A stretch of 64,000 nucleotides of DNA from assembly GCF_964283195.1 (NCBI RefSeq), contig NZ_CAXYLH010000001.1, one strand, 5' to 3'. Source of the stretch: Paratractidigestivibacter sp003150175 (GTDB lineage: Bacteria > Actinomycetota > Coriobacteriia > Coriobacteriales > Atopobiaceae). Of the stretch, positions 48,321-57,870 are shown piece after piece (the first letter of the stretch is position 1; each line of letters begins with the position of its first letter). The translations under genes were made by a program, and so were the position numbers. The notes under the pieces are model-generated. The model searched no databases, was not told the origin of the DNA, and saw nothing but the letters and a program-made list of their open reading frames with translations.

Positions 48321-49589
48321 TTAGAACTTGCTGTGGAAGTTCACGCGGTTCAGGCGCGCGTACAGGCGCTGGGCCAGCGAGTCCTCGCTATTGAGCAGCG
48401 GGCTTTTGGCCACGCCGGCCTTGATGGACTCCTCGACCCCCTGCTTCAGGACGGGGTCGGTGACCTCCTTGCGCACGATGTCGTAGGGCGGCACGCAAAA
48501 GAGGAACGGGCGGTCGCAGGCGCGCTCAGCGGACGTGAGCGACTGGCGGGTGTCGTTGCCGCAGACGAACTTCTCGACGATGGGCTTGACGAAGGGGACG
48601 CCGGCGAGGGTCATGTAGTAGGTGTTGCGGCCGGGACGCGCGTTGATCTCGAGGAAGCGGGGCTTGCCGTCGGCGCCGTCCATGACGTCGAAGTTACCGT
48701 AGCCCTCGTAGCCGACCTTCTTGCAGAAGCGCGCCGCGCAGTCCAGGAGATCGGGACGGTCCTCGCCGAGGATGACGAGCGGGTTGCCGATGCCCTTGGC
48801 GCTGCGGTCCTGAACGAGCACGTGGCCGACGCGGCCGAGGGTCATCTCGCCGTGCTCGCAGAACACGGTGACGGAGTGGAGGGAGTCGTCGCGGACGGCC
48901 AAGCACTCCTGGACGAGCAGGTACTTGCTGTAGCTCGTGCCCTTGACGTCAGAGATCAGCTTGCGCAGCTCAGCGGGTGAGTTGACCGTGTGGATCTTGC
49001 GCTTGCCCTCGAACTCGGCGTAGTGCCACTCGGCGCTGTTCGCCGGCTTGACGATCATGGGGTACTCGTGTCCGTCGATGACCTCGTCGGAGATAACGTC
49101 GATGCCAGGGATCGGGTCGAGGCCCTCGCCGCAGGCAACGAGCCAGGTCTTCGGGTACGGGATGCCGAGCTCGGAACACAGGCCGTAGAACTTCTCCTTC
49201 ATCGTGATGACGCTAAAGAGGGAGTAGTCGTTGTAGGGCACCGCGAAGCCGGCAGCGGTGAGCTCAGGCTTGTTTTTGGAGAGGATCTCGGCGTACCAGT
49301 CGCCGCTCGCCACGAGCAGGGGCTTGCGCCCCTCGGCGCGGCACTCGGGCGCGATCGTCTCCTTGAGGTAGGCGAGAAGTTCCTCCTCGCGCTCGACGCC
49401 GTCCACGCAACGGTAGTCGTTCCATTTGCTGCGGCTCGTGAACTTGATGTCGTACTTGGCCAGCACGATCGAGTCGACCCCGTAGGTCTCGTGGAACTGA
49501 CGGGTGTAGGAATACCCGAGGACGTCGGCGCCGAGGACGACGGGACGGAAGGTCTTTCCGATCTGAAGGTCTTGCGAGGTGGGCTGCAT
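48321..49589 (-). CDS. ATP-grasp carboxylate-amine ligase (D-aspartate ligase-like)
   Basis: 422 residues. The start FRPVVLGADVLGYSYTRQFH resembles the PreATP-grasp of D-aspartate ligases; the ATP-grasp core has MIVKPANSAEWHYAEF, LLVQECLAVRDDSLHSV and metal ligands in GNFDVMDGADGKPRFLEINA with RPGRNTYYM. Such enzymes add an amino acid to the peptidoglycan stem. It is 77 bases downstream of murJ, supporting an envelope role. Collinsella walls are reported to carry aspartate cross-bridges, so D-Asp addition is plausible but not shown. Confidence 0.72.
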   Translation of the reverse strand: MQPTSQDLQIGKTFRPVVLGADVLGYSYTRQFHETYGVDSIVLAKYDIKFTSRSKWNDYRCVDGVEREEELLAYLKETIAPECRAEGRKPLLVASGDWYAEILSKNKPELTAAGFAVPYNDYSLFSVITMKEKFYGLCSELGIPYPKTWLVACGEGLDPIPGIDVISDEVIDGHEYPMIVKPANSAEWHYAEFEGKRKIHTVNSPAELRKLISDVKGTSYSKYLLVQECLAVRDDSLHSVTVFCEHGEMTLGRVGHVLVQDRSAKGIGNPLVILGEDRPDLLDCAARFCKKVGYEGYGNFDVMDGADGKPRFLEINARPGRNTYYMTLAGVPFVKPIVEKFVCGNDTRQSLTSAERACDRPFLFCVPPYDIVRKEVTDPVLKQGVEESIKAGVAKSPLLNSEDSLAQRLYARLNRVNFHSKF

Positions 49590-49666
49590 GGATGCGTGCG
49601 CTCCTTTGCTAGGGTTTAGCTAATGGTCGAGTATACGCCAGGGCATAGGTGCCCCGACGACGCGCC

Positions 49667-51319
49667 TCAGCGGCGCTTGAGCTTGCCGAGGATCCGGCCA
49701 AAGAAGGCCGCCTCGGGGATGTGCAGCGCCAGGGCCGCGCCGAAGGTCACGGCGACCGCGGGAACGCCTCCGCACACAAGGATGAGGAGTGCCCGAGGCA
49801 GCGTGAGCGCGCCCGCGTCGCCTCCCATGAGATGGAGGATCAGCGCGCCGACCGCGGCGCCGGCAAGGCCGAGCGCGAGCGAGCGGACGAGCGAGACGAC
49901 GAAGCCGGTAAGGTCGATGCCCTCGACGGAGCGGCGGATGATGACGACCGAGATCACGTCGAGCACGACCATGTACAGCGCGCTTCCGAGCGAGACCGCA
50001 TGGATGCCGAGCTGCGGCGTGAGCGCCACGGTGAAGGCGACCTGCACCAGGGAGGCGAGGATATTGGCCACGGCGAAGCTCATCATATGGCGCATGGACG
50101 AGAACGCTTTCTGGAAAAACGTGGAGAGGCCGTAGAACGGCAGCGCGAGCGCGAGCGTCGAGAGATAGCTAGCGGTAAGGTCGGCGCTCTGGGCGTTGAA
50201 CTGGCCGATGCGCATGAGCGACATCAGCGGACGCGAGAAGACGATGAGGTAGAGCATGAAGGGCACGAGGACGAAGGCCACCTGGCGCATGCCGGACGAG
50301 ACCTGCTCGGCGAACTTGGCGAGCTTGCCCTTGGCGAAGGAGTCGGACATCTCGGTAAAGAGGGCGACGGTGATGGGAACCGCGAGCACGGCGTAGGGCA
50401 GGGTGTACCACAGGCGCGCGTAGTACTGGATGGAGCTGCCGGACTCGGGGACGGCGACGAGCGCCATCGAGGTCATGACCGACGTGGTGACGAAGCCGCA
50501 GGCGGTGACCACGAGCGTGGGCACGCCGATGGAGAGGGTCTCCTTGATGGCGGGGTCGTGGATGTCCACGCGCAGGGTGAGGCGCACGCCGTGGCGGCGC
50601 AGGCTCGGGAGCTGCATGAGAATCTGCACGAGGACGCCGAGCGGGTTGCCGATGGCCAAGAGAAGGAAGGCGAGGCCAGGCTGCGAGCCGACGAGAAGCG
50701 CGTAGGCGATGAACGAAGACGTGCAGATGATGTTGTTGAAGATCGGGGCGGCGTTGCTCCAGAAATAGTCCCTCTCGGCGTTGAGGATGCCCGAGGCGAT
50801 GCTCGAGAGGCAGTAGAGCACGACCTCGATGGCGAAGAACCGGAACAGCACGACCGCGTCGGTCATCGTCGACTGGTCGGTGCCCGCGGACTGCACCCAG
50901 ATGAGCGGTTCGGCGAAGACCAGGCAGAGCACGAAGCCGACGCCGAGGACGATGAGCAGCAGCGAGAGCAGGTTCGAGATGTAGGCGTTGGCGCCCTTGC
51001 GGCCCAGACGCTGCTTGACGTCGAGGTAAACGGGCAGGAAGGCAGTGATGATCATGCCGCCGATGACGAGCTCGTAGAGCTGGTTCGGCAGGTTGTTCGC
51101 GACCGTGTAGCAGCTGGAGAGCAGCGTCGTGCCGAGGGCGAACGCCTGGCCCCAGGTCCGCACGAAGCCGGTGATGCGGCTGAAGATGACGAGGACGCTC
51201 ATCATCGCCGCGGAGCGGCCGACGTTGGCCTCCCCTTCCTCCGCCGCGTCGATCTCTATGGCCTCTTCGGCCTCGTTCGCCGCGCCGGGCTCGCCCGTCA
51301 CCTTGAAGTGCTTCGCCAT
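49667..51319 (-). CDS. murJ: Lipid II flippase MurJ (MviN)
   Basis: 550 residues. An acidic cytoplasmic start of about 35 residues, then about 14 membrane segments beginning with AMMSVLVIFSRITGFVRTWG, the classic MurJ opening with the RITGFVR motif. Also NLLSLLLIVLGVGFVLCLVF and FSRPLMSLMRIGQFNAQSA. It moves lipid II across the membrane. Adjacent to the ATP-grasp ligase and downstream of hisIE. Confidence 0.9.
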   Translation of the reverse strand: MAKHFKVTGEPGAANEAEEAIEIDAAEEGEANVGRSAAMMSVLVIFSRITGFVRTWGQAFALGTTLLSSCYTVANNLPNQLYELVIGGMIITAFLPVYLDVKQRLGRKGANAYISNLLSLLLIVLGVGFVLCLVFAEPLIWVQSAGTDQSTMTDAVVLFRFFAIEVVLYCLSSIASGILNAERDYFWSNAAPIFNNIICTSSFIAYALLVGSQPGLAFLLLAIGNPLGVLVQILMQLPSLRRHGVRLTLRVDIHDPAIKETLSIGVPTLVVTACGFVTTSVMTSMALVAVPESGSSIQYYARLWYTLPYAVLAVPITVALFTEMSDSFAKGKLAKFAEQVSSGMRQVAFVLVPFMLYLIVFSRPLMSLMRIGQFNAQSADLTASYLSTLALALPFYGLSTFFQKAFSSMRHMMSFAVANILASLVQVAFTVALTPQLGIHAVSLGSALYMVVLDVISVVIIRRSVEGIDLTGFVVSLVRSLALGLAGAAVGALILHLMGGDAGALTLPRALLILVCGGVPAVAVTFGAALALHIPEAAFFGRILGKLKRR

Positions 51320-51440
51320 TGCTCACCTTCCGAACCTGATTCAACAGTTGGTGAGTTTACGGCTATGCGCGCGCCGGCGGGCTTATTCCATAGGAAACGC
51401 CGAAAGCCCGCGGGCGCCGACGGACGGTGCGTCGCGGGCG

Positions 51441-51758
51441 CTAGTGCCGCCGCGCGTCCAGCTCGCCGGCGAGCTCGTCGAGGGTGACGCCGTAGCGCTC
51501 GAGGGTGACCATGAGGTGGTACACGAGGTCGCCCGCCTCGTAGCGGATGTGGTCATGGTCGTCATCCTTGCAGGCCATGATGACCTCGCTCGCCTCCTCG
51601 GCGAGCTTCTTGAGCAGGGAGTCCTCCTTGCCCTGGAGGAGCTTGGCGGTATAGGACTGCTCGGGGGAAGCGTCCCGGCGCCCGTGGATGACCTCCGCCA
51701 GGCCCTCGAGGGTCTGCCCGATGTTGCCGTTCTGGACGTTCTTGGTCCTCTCGCCCAT
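51441..51758 (-). CDS. hisE: Phosphoribosyl-ATP pyrophosphatase HisE
   Basis: 105 residues, all-alpha MazG-like fold: SYTAKLLQGKEDSLLKKLAE, EEASEVIMACKD and YEAGDLVYHLMV with the metal-binding Glu/Asp set. Second step of histidine synthesis. ATG 51758 has GGAGG upstream. It follows hisI; no other his gene is in the window. Confidence 0.92.
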   Translation of the reverse strand: MGERTKNVQNGNIGQTLEGLAEVIHGRRDASPEQSYTAKLLQGKEDSLLKKLAEEASEVIMACKDDDHDHIRYEAGDLVYHLMVTLERYGVTLDELAGELDARRH

Positions 51759-51826
51759 TGCAGGCCTCCTTTTTGGAATGGGTCGGTGGTGCGTCCCGCC
51801 GCTCGCGGAGCAGTCGTCGCGCCCGC

Positions 51827-52204
51827 CTACTCTTTGATCTCGCGGAAAAAGCAACTGCGGTGGCCGGTATGGCAGGCAGGCCCCGGGGAGTCGACGACGG
51901 CGACGAGCGTGTCCGCGTCGCAGTCGACGAGCAGATGCTTGACGTGCTGGATGTTTCCGCTGGTGGCGCCCTTGTTCCAGAGTTCCTGGCGACTGCGGCT
52001 CCAGAACCAGGTGGTGCCCGTCTTTATGGTGAGCGCCAGCGACTCAGCGTTCATCCACGCCATCATGAGCACCTCCCCCGTTTGCTCCTGCTGCACGACG
52101 CAAGGCACGAGGCCGGTGGCGTCGAACTTCACGTTCACCGCATCCGCCGAGACGGGCGCCGCGGCCTCGCCGGCGTAGGTATAATCGGGCGCGTTGTGGG
52201 ACAT
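51827..52204 (-). CDS. hisI: Phosphoribosyl-AMP cyclohydrolase HisI
   Basis: 125 residues. VLMMAWMNAESLALTIKTG, WFWSRSRQELWNKGATSGN, zinc/metal residues in DCDADTLV and PACHTGHRSCFF. Third step of histidine synthesis; hisE is a separate gene 68 bases downstream. It is divergent from the flavoprotein gene at 52275, and the 70 bases between carry both start regions. Confidence 0.93.
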   Translation of the reverse strand: MSHNAPDYTYAGEAAAPVSADAVNVKFDATGLVPCVVQQEQTGEVLMMAWMNAESLALTIKTGTTWFWSRSRQELWNKGATSGNIQHVKHLLVDCDADTLVAVVDSPGPACHTGHRSCFFREIKE

Positions 52205-52274
52205 GCTTCCTCCTTCGGTCTGCGCGTCCCCACTTTAGCAGGGTGCAGCGCCCGCTCTCGGAAGGGAGTCCGGC

Positions 52275-53873
52275 TTGAGCGAAGTTGTAACCGAGGGCCT
52301 CGGCCGCTTCGACGTGCTCGTGGTCGGCGGCGGCATCGCGGGCACGGCGGCCGCGCTTTCGGCGGCGGAGCAGGGGGCGAAGGTCGCGCTCGCCTGCTCA
52401 GGGCCTCTGTTTGGGGGCTCGAGCTTCTTTGCGGGGACCTGGGGCCTCGGCCTTGTGGGCCCGGTGCCCGGCGGGGAGGCGGACTTCGAGCGGGCGATCC
52501 TCGAGGTCGGGCAAGGCATGGCGGGCCCCGCGCTCGTGCATGCGCTCGTCAGCGGCATCGAGCCGGGCATTGAGTGGCTGGAGGGGCTCGGGTGCCGCCC
52601 GCGCCGCGCCCGAGCGGCCACGGAGCGCGAGTTCACACCCTGCTTCGACCACACGCAGCGCGACTGGCACGGCTTGGAGCGGGAGGCGTTCCGTGAGGCG
52701 ATGGGTGCCGCGCTGGAGCGCTCCTGCGTAACAGCGTTCCCGCACATGGAGCTTTTGGCGCCCGGGACCTTCTTCGACCGGTCGCACGGGATCGTCTGCG
52801 GCATCGACGCCAAAAGCACCGTCCTCGCCACGGGCGGGTTCGGAGGGCTCTTTGAGCGGACGCTCACCACGCCGGAGAACCTCGGCGCGGCGCAGGCGAT
52901 CGCGCTCGAGCAGGGTGCCTCCCTCGTGAACTGCGAGTTCATGCAGATCATGCCGGGGCTCGTGGCGCCGGTCCGCGACGTCGTGTTCAACGAGAAGACC
53001 TTCCGCTTCGCGCACGTCGATGGGGTGCCCGGCCCCGGGGCGACGGCGCTGCTCGATGCCCGCTCGTGTCACGGCCCCTTTACCGCGAGCCGGCCCGACC
53101 GCGAGGTCGACTTCGCCATCGCCGCCGCGGGAGACGGCGGGGCGCGCGTTACGTACCACCTGCCCGGGGAGCTGCCGGAGTTCATGCGGACCTACGCCGA
53201 CTGGCTGCGGCGGGACCACGGCATCGAGCCCGGCGACGAGCTGCGGGTCGCGCATTACGCGCATGCGCACAACGGGGGCATCCTCATCGGCGCCGACGCG
53301 GCGGTCGAGGGCGCGCCGGGCATCTACGCCTGCGGAGAGTGCACGGGCGGCATGCACGGGGCGGACCGTATCGGCGGGCTCGCCAGCGCAAGCGCCCTCG
53401 TGTTCGGCCGCATCGCGGGTCGGGAAGCGGCATGGTGCGGCGCGGAGCGGCCGACCGCCGCCCGCCGGCCGCTGCGGGCGATGGCTTCGCCCCGCGCGGA
53501 GGCGGCGCTTACGGGCTTGAGGCGCACCATGAGCCGCGCGTGCATGGTCTTCCGCACCGAGGCGGGCCTGCGATCTGCGCTGGATTCCATTTACGGAGCG
53601 CGAGAGCGAATTTCTGCGGAGGCGGAGGGTTCCGACGACGCGCGGGCGATCGCGGCGACGCGTCGCTCCGAGCTCGCCCTTGAGGCCTCCGAGGCGCTCG
53701 TGTGCGCCATGCGGGCCCGCGCCGAGAGCCGCGGCGCCCATTACCGCGCCGACATCCCCGGGCCGGATGCCGCGCAGGCGCGCCCGAACGCCCTGAGATT
53801 CTCCCCGGGGGCGGACCATGGAGAGGCTTCAGCGTTCGGCTCATTTGCCGCGGCGCCCGTTGCCCTCCCCTGA
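52275..53873 (+). CDS. NadB/fumarate-reductase-like FAD flavoprotein
   Basis: 532 residues. FAD site DVLVVGGGIAGTAAALSAAE, a substrate-domain region with AHAHNGGILIGADAAVEGAP and FAD motif IYACGECTGGMHGADRIGGL as in L-aspartate oxidase, then a helical C-terminal domain. No signal peptide or heme motif, so cytosolic. TTG start with GGGAG 6 bases upstream. nadA and nadC are not adjacent, and the capping domain is shorter than in NadB, so the substrate is uncertain. Convergent with lgt. Confidence 0.75.
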   Translation: MSEVVTEGLGRFDVLVVGGGIAGTAAALSAAEQGAKVALACSGPLFGGSSFFAGTWGLGLVGPVPGGEADFERAILEVGQGMAGPALVHALVSGIEPGIEWLEGLGCRPRRARAATEREFTPCFDHTQRDWHGLEREAFREAMGAALERSCVTAFPHMELLAPGTFFDRSHGIVCGIDAKSTVLATGGFGGLFERTLTTPENLGAAQAIALEQGASLVNCEFMQIMPGLVAPVRDVVFNEKTFRFAHVDGVPGPGATALLDARSCHGPFTASRPDREVDFAIAAAGDGGARVTYHLPGELPEFMRTYADWLRRDHGIEPGDELRVAHYAHAHNGGILIGADAAVEGAPGIYACGECTGGMHGADRIGGLASASALVFGRIAGREAAWCGAERPTAARRPLRAMASPRAEAALTGLRRTMSRACMVFRTEAGLRSALDSIYGARERISAEAEGSDDARAIAATRRSELALEASEALVCAMRARAESRGAHYRADIPGPDAAQARPNALRFSPGADHGEASAFGSFAAAPVALP

Positions 53874-53941
53874 CGCAGCCCGACTGGGCCCATCGCTAGG
53901 CGACGACCGTCGAGCTCCGATCGCCTGGCGGAGACCGCCGA

Positions 53942-54796
53942 TCAGGCGCCCGCGGGGTCGGGGGAATCGGGCGATTCATGCCCCTCGAGCCGACCGACCT
54001 GCGGGCGGTTGAGCTTGTGCGCGACGACGAGGAGCACGATGCCGATCACCACGAGCGGCAGGCTGAGGCACTGTCCCATGGTGATCGGGCCCCAAAGGTA
54101 GCCGAGCTGCGCGTCAGGCACGCGGACGAACTCGATGAGGAAGCGGAAGACGCCGTAGAGCAGAAGGAACGTCCCCATGAAAGTGCCCTGTGGGCGCGGC
54201 GGGCGCCTGCGCGAGAGCGCCCAGAGCACGCAGAAGATCACGAGCCCCTCGAGCACGGCCTCATAGAGCTGCGACGGGTGGCGGAAGACCCCGCCGCCCG
54301 TCGGGAACGCGACCGCCCAGGGCAGGTCGCATTCCTTGCCCCACAGCTCGCCGTTGACGAAGTTCGCGCAGCGACCAAAGAAGAGCCCCCACGTCGCGCC
54401 GATGACGCCCAGGTCGCAGACGGTGGGGATGCTGATGCGATACTGGCGGCACACGATCGAGCCGCCGATGACGGCGCCCACGAGGCCGCCGTGGAAGCTC
54501 ATCCCGCCGTCCCAGGTCGCGATGATCTCCGCAGGGTGCTCGAGGTAGTAACCCGCGCCGTAGAACAGCACGTAGCCCAGGCGCGCGCCGATAATGATGC
54601 CGAAGGCGACGCCGATGACGATGCTCATCACGTCGTCCACGGTAAGGTCGAGCTCCCATCGCCTGGCCACGCGGTAGATCACAAAGCCCGCCACGATGAA
54701 GCCGGCGAGGTAGGCGAGGCCGTACCAGCGTACCGTCAGAGGCCCGAGCGTGAAGGCGATCGGGTTGAACGACTGGAAGATTTCGTTGAGGAACAA
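53942..54796 (-). CDS. lgt: Prolipoprotein diacylglyceryl transferase Lgt
   Basis: 284 residues with about seven membrane segments. Lgt signature IIIGARLGYVLFY, GGMSFHGGLVGAVIGG, GRCANFVNGELWG and HPSQLYEAVLEG. It attaches diacylglycerol to lipobox cysteines such as those of the OppA and NanB proteins here. A charged tail follows the last segment. Confidence 0.94.
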   Translation of the reverse strand: MFLNEIFQSFNPIAFTLGPLTVRWYGLAYLAGFIVAGFVIYRVARRWELDLTVDDVMSIVIGVAFGIIIGARLGYVLFYGAGYYLEHPAEIIATWDGGMSFHGGLVGAVIGGSIVCRQYRISIPTVCDLGVIGATWGLFFGRCANFVNGELWGKECDLPWAVAFPTGGGVFRHPSQLYEAVLEGLVIFCVLWALSRRRPPRPQGTFMGTFLLLYGVFRFLIEFVRVPDAQLGYLWGPITMGQCLSLPLVVIGIVLLVVAHKLNRPQVGRLEGHESPDSPDPAGA

Positions 54797-54854
54797 AGGA
54801 GCTCCTTGCCCTTCTTGCCCGCCGGGAACGGGCGGTCGGATGACCGGATGAAGG

Positions 54855-55091
54855 CTAGAGAACGGCGGGCTGGACGCGCGTCACGCCGGGGACGTGCTCC
54901 ATGAGGATGCGCTCGATGCCCTCGGACATGTCCATGCTCGAGAGCGGGCAGCCGGCACAGGCGCCCTGCATCTCGAGCGTGACGACGCCGTCGTCGTCCA
55001 CGTCGATGAGCTCGACGTCGCCGCCGTCCGCCTGGAGGCTCTGGCGGATGATGTCGAGGGTTTCTTCCAAAAGCTGCTTGTCCACGGCCAT
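54855..55091 (-). CDS. NifU C-terminal (Nfu) domain protein
   Basis: 78 residues forming a single Nfu domain: RQSLQADGGDVELIDVDDDG and the CAGCPLS CxxC that holds a 4Fe-4S cluster at a dimer interface. An Fe-S carrier for client proteins. 58 bases upstream of lgt. Confidence 0.92.
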   Translation of the reverse strand: MAVDKQLLEETLDIIRQSLQADGGDVELIDVDDDGVVTLEMQGACAGCPLSSMDMSEGIERILMEHVPGVTRVQPAVL

Positions 55092-55160
55092 GGTGGTTTC
55101 CTTTCGTTGTTGTTCGCGCGGGGTCTATCTTACCCAATGCTCCGGGGCGCTTGGCCGCCG

Positions 55161-57707
55161 CTACCCGATAGCAGTAAAGAGGTGGCCTGAGGTGGCGCCC
55201 TGCATGCGCGCGGCCGGCTTGCGACCGGCACGGGCGCACGCGACGGCGCGGGCAACGCGCTCCACGCTAAAGCGGGTCTGCTTGGCGTCGAGCAGGGTGC
55301 AGTCGGCGAGCAGGCGCGTGACGCCCGCCTCGATGAGCTCGCCCGCCTGCGGCGTCGCGTCGAGCGGATAGGCTGACCAGATGCGGCTGCGGCCGTTGAC
55401 GTCGGTGCGCACGGGCAGGAGCTTGCCGTCGATGTCCTTGAGCGAGAAGCGCCGCGCGCGCTGCGGGCACTTCCGGCAGTCGTGGACGCACTTGCCCGTG
55501 ACCTGCAGGACGCAGTGCTCGCTCGTCATCGCTCGCTCGCGGCCGAGGACCATGAGGCCCACCGGGACCGACGACGAGCGCGCGAGCTCGCAGACCTGTT
55601 CGAGCGTGAGCTCGCCCGAGAGCCAGAACCCCGCGGCCCCGGCCTCCTCCAGGGCCTCGACGCAGCTCTGGTTGTGCACGGGGATGCACGAGCGGATCTC
55701 CGGGGCGGCACCGCGCTCGGCGGCGAGCGCGAGCTCCGATATGTTGCCCACGGCGACGGGGCCGCCAGCGGCGACCCAAGGGTCGAGCCGCGCGCGGTCG
55801 CCCTCGCGGCAGACCTCGTCCAGCCAAGGGATCACCCCTTCGGGCCAATCGCCCTCCGCGAGGTCATCTGCGGTCGCGTACACGCGCGCAGCGCCCGCCT
55901 CGATCGCCGCGCGGGCGCACGCGGGGTCGGCGACGAGCGCGCAGGCGCAGGGTTCCTCGCGGGCGGCCTGCGCCGGGTCGGCGATCCCGGCCGCGGCGCG
56001 GGCCTCCCCCACCCGGTAGGCCACCGCGCGCTCCGACGGGGCGGTCACCGTCGCGCCCTCACGTTCCGCGTACGGCGCGAGCAGCGCCTCCTCGAGCGCG
56101 CGCACCGCGGCGGCGCGCACCTTGTGCACCGCCGAGAAGCCCATGCCGAGCCCCTCGTCCATCTGGACGTCGTAGTCCACGGGCAGGAAGGGCCCGCCGC
56201 CCATGCGACCCACGTGCTCGATGAGGTCCTCGCGCGTAACGGCCTTCGTGCGCGCCGCCTCCACGACGGCACCCTCGGCCGAGGCCGTCGCCTCGCCGTC
56301 GGCGCACGCGAGCTCCACGCGGAACGGCTCGCCCAGGCGCGCGACGATGCGCACGCGGACGGGCCTCTTCCTCTGGATGTCGGAGCGGGAGACGCGCGCC
56401 GCCGCCTCGATGGCGGCCTGCGAGCGGATCACGCGCACGACCGCGCCCGCTTCGATGGGCCTGGGCGCCGTCGCCGTGATGACCTCGCCGGCGGCGGAGT
56501 CGCGCTCGGCCGTGACGGTGAGGAACTGCGTGGGGTCGCTCACCGGGCGGAGCTCGAGAAGGTCGCCCGCGCCCACGGGCTCCGACAGGCGGATGGTGAC
56601 CTCGGCCCTGGTAAAGCGGCGCATCCGCGTGCGCCCGCCGTTGCCGCCCCCGCGGCGCTCGAAGCTGTCCTCGAGCGCTCGGCTGCCCTCGACCTCGCCC
56701 ACAACCTCGCCGCGGTTGTTCGAGCGCTCGTAGCTCATCATCTCGTTGCCGGACTCTCCGCGCAGGTAGGCATCGGTGAAGTCGCGGTTGAAGGCGCGCT
56801 TGAGGCGGCGGTGCACCGCGAGGTCGGCCTCGGGCGCGAGCGGCTCGTGCGCGATGCTCGCGTCGATGGCCTCACGGTAGGCGCCCACGACCTGGTAGAC
56901 GTAGTCGGGGGCCTTCATACGGCCCTCGACCTTGAGCGAGCCCACGCCCGCCGCGATCATCTGGTCGATGTGGTCGACGGTGCAGTAATCCTTGGGGCAC
57001 AGCGCCCGCGTGCCGCCCACGCCGCGCATGGTCTCGGCCATACCCGCGGTGGGCACGTCGGGGATGGGCACGAGGTCGCCCTTCTCGTCGACGAGCTCAT
57101 AGGGCAGGCGGCACGGCTGGGCACATAGGCCGCGGTTGGCCGAGCGGCCTCCCGCGAGCGAGCTCATCATGCACACTCCGGAGTAGCAGAAGCACAGCGC
57201 GCCGTGGCCGAAGCACTCGAGCTCGACGCCCTCCTGCGCGATGCGCTCGATCTCGGGCAGCGAGAGCTCGCGCGAGAGCGTGACACGGTCAGCGCCGTGC
57301 TCGCGGCACCAGGCGACGCCGCGCGCGTCGTGGATGTTCGCTTGGGTCGAGACGTGTGTCTCGATCTGCGGCCACGTGCGGCGGACCTGCGTAAAGAGGC
57401 CCCAATCCTGGATGATGAAGGCGTCGGCTCCGAGCAGCCACGCGCGGCGCACGAGGCCGAGCACGCGCGGGATCTCGTCGGTCGCGACGGCGACGTTGAC
57501 GGTGACGTAGACGCGCGCCCCGGCGAGGTGCGCGCGACGGCACGCGTCGCCGAAGCTCGCGTCGTCGAAGTTCTTCGCGCTGCGGCGGGCGTTGAAGCTG
57601 TTGCCGAGACCGCAGTAGATGGCGTCGGCGCCCGCGGCGAGCGCGGCGTTAAAAGGCTCTGGGCCGCCCGCCGGCGCGAGCAGCTCGATGACGTTCTTGT
57701 GGGCCAA
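55161..57707 (-). CDS. U32-family peptidase-like protein (long form)
   Basis: About 848 residues. The N-terminal U32 barrel starts NVIELLAPAGGPEPFNAALA and has the signature ECFGHGALCFCYSGVCMMSS with RSANRGLCAQPCR, whose cysteines resemble the Fe-S site of RlhA/TrhP-type RNA hydroxylation enzymes. The middle (about 380-600) is the DUF3656-like beta-rich domain, and the C-terminal third repeats barrel-like sequence with CRKCPQRARRF. TTG 57707 has GGGAG 7 bases upstream and is preferred to a TTG ten codons earlier. Modern annotations link such proteins to tRNA/rRNA modification rather than proteolysis. Confidence 0.85.
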   Translation of the reverse strand: MAHKNVIELLAPAGGPEPFNAALAAGADAIYCGLGNSFNARRSAKNFDDASFGDACRRAHLAGARVYVTVNVAVATDEIPRVLGLVRRAWLLGADAFIIQDWGLFTQVRRTWPQIETHVSTQANIHDARGVAWCREHGADRVTLSRELSLPEIERIAQEGVELECFGHGALCFCYSGVCMMSSLAGGRSANRGLCAQPCRLPYELVDEKGDLVPIPDVPTAGMAETMRGVGGTRALCPKDYCTVDHIDQMIAAGVGSLKVEGRMKAPDYVYQVVGAYREAIDASIAHEPLAPEADLAVHRRLKRAFNRDFTDAYLRGESGNEMMSYERSNNRGEVVGEVEGSRALEDSFERRGGGNGGRTRMRRFTRAEVTIRLSEPVGAGDLLELRPVSDPTQFLTVTAERDSAAGEVITATAPRPIEAGAVVRVIRSQAAIEAAARVSRSDIQRKRPVRVRIVARLGEPFRVELACADGEATASAEGAVVEAARTKAVTREDLIEHVGRMGGGPFLPVDYDVQMDEGLGMGFSAVHKVRAAAVRALEEALLAPYAEREGATVTAPSERAVAYRVGEARAAAGIADPAQAAREEPCACALVADPACARAAIEAGAARVYATADDLAEGDWPEGVIPWLDEVCREGDRARLDPWVAAGGPVAVGNISELALAAERGAAPEIRSCIPVHNQSCVEALEEAGAAGFWLSGELTLEQVCELARSSSVPVGLMVLGRERAMTSEHCVLQVTGKCVHDCRKCPQRARRFSLKDIDGKLLPVRTDVNGRSRIWSAYPLDATPQAGELIEAGVTRLLADCTLLDAKQTRFSVERVARAVACARAGRKPAARMQGATSGHLFTAIG

Positions 57708-57870
57708 GACTAATCTCCCATCAGCCCGTGGTATCAAACCTGTTTACGATACCGCAGGTCCGGGGCGCCGGCGGGCGCGCGGGCGCGATTGCTCAGCATG
57801 TCCAAAAGGCGCGGGGCAAGAAGGGCGGCGCGCGACAGCGACGGGCGCCGGTGCGTCCTGCAGCGGCCCC

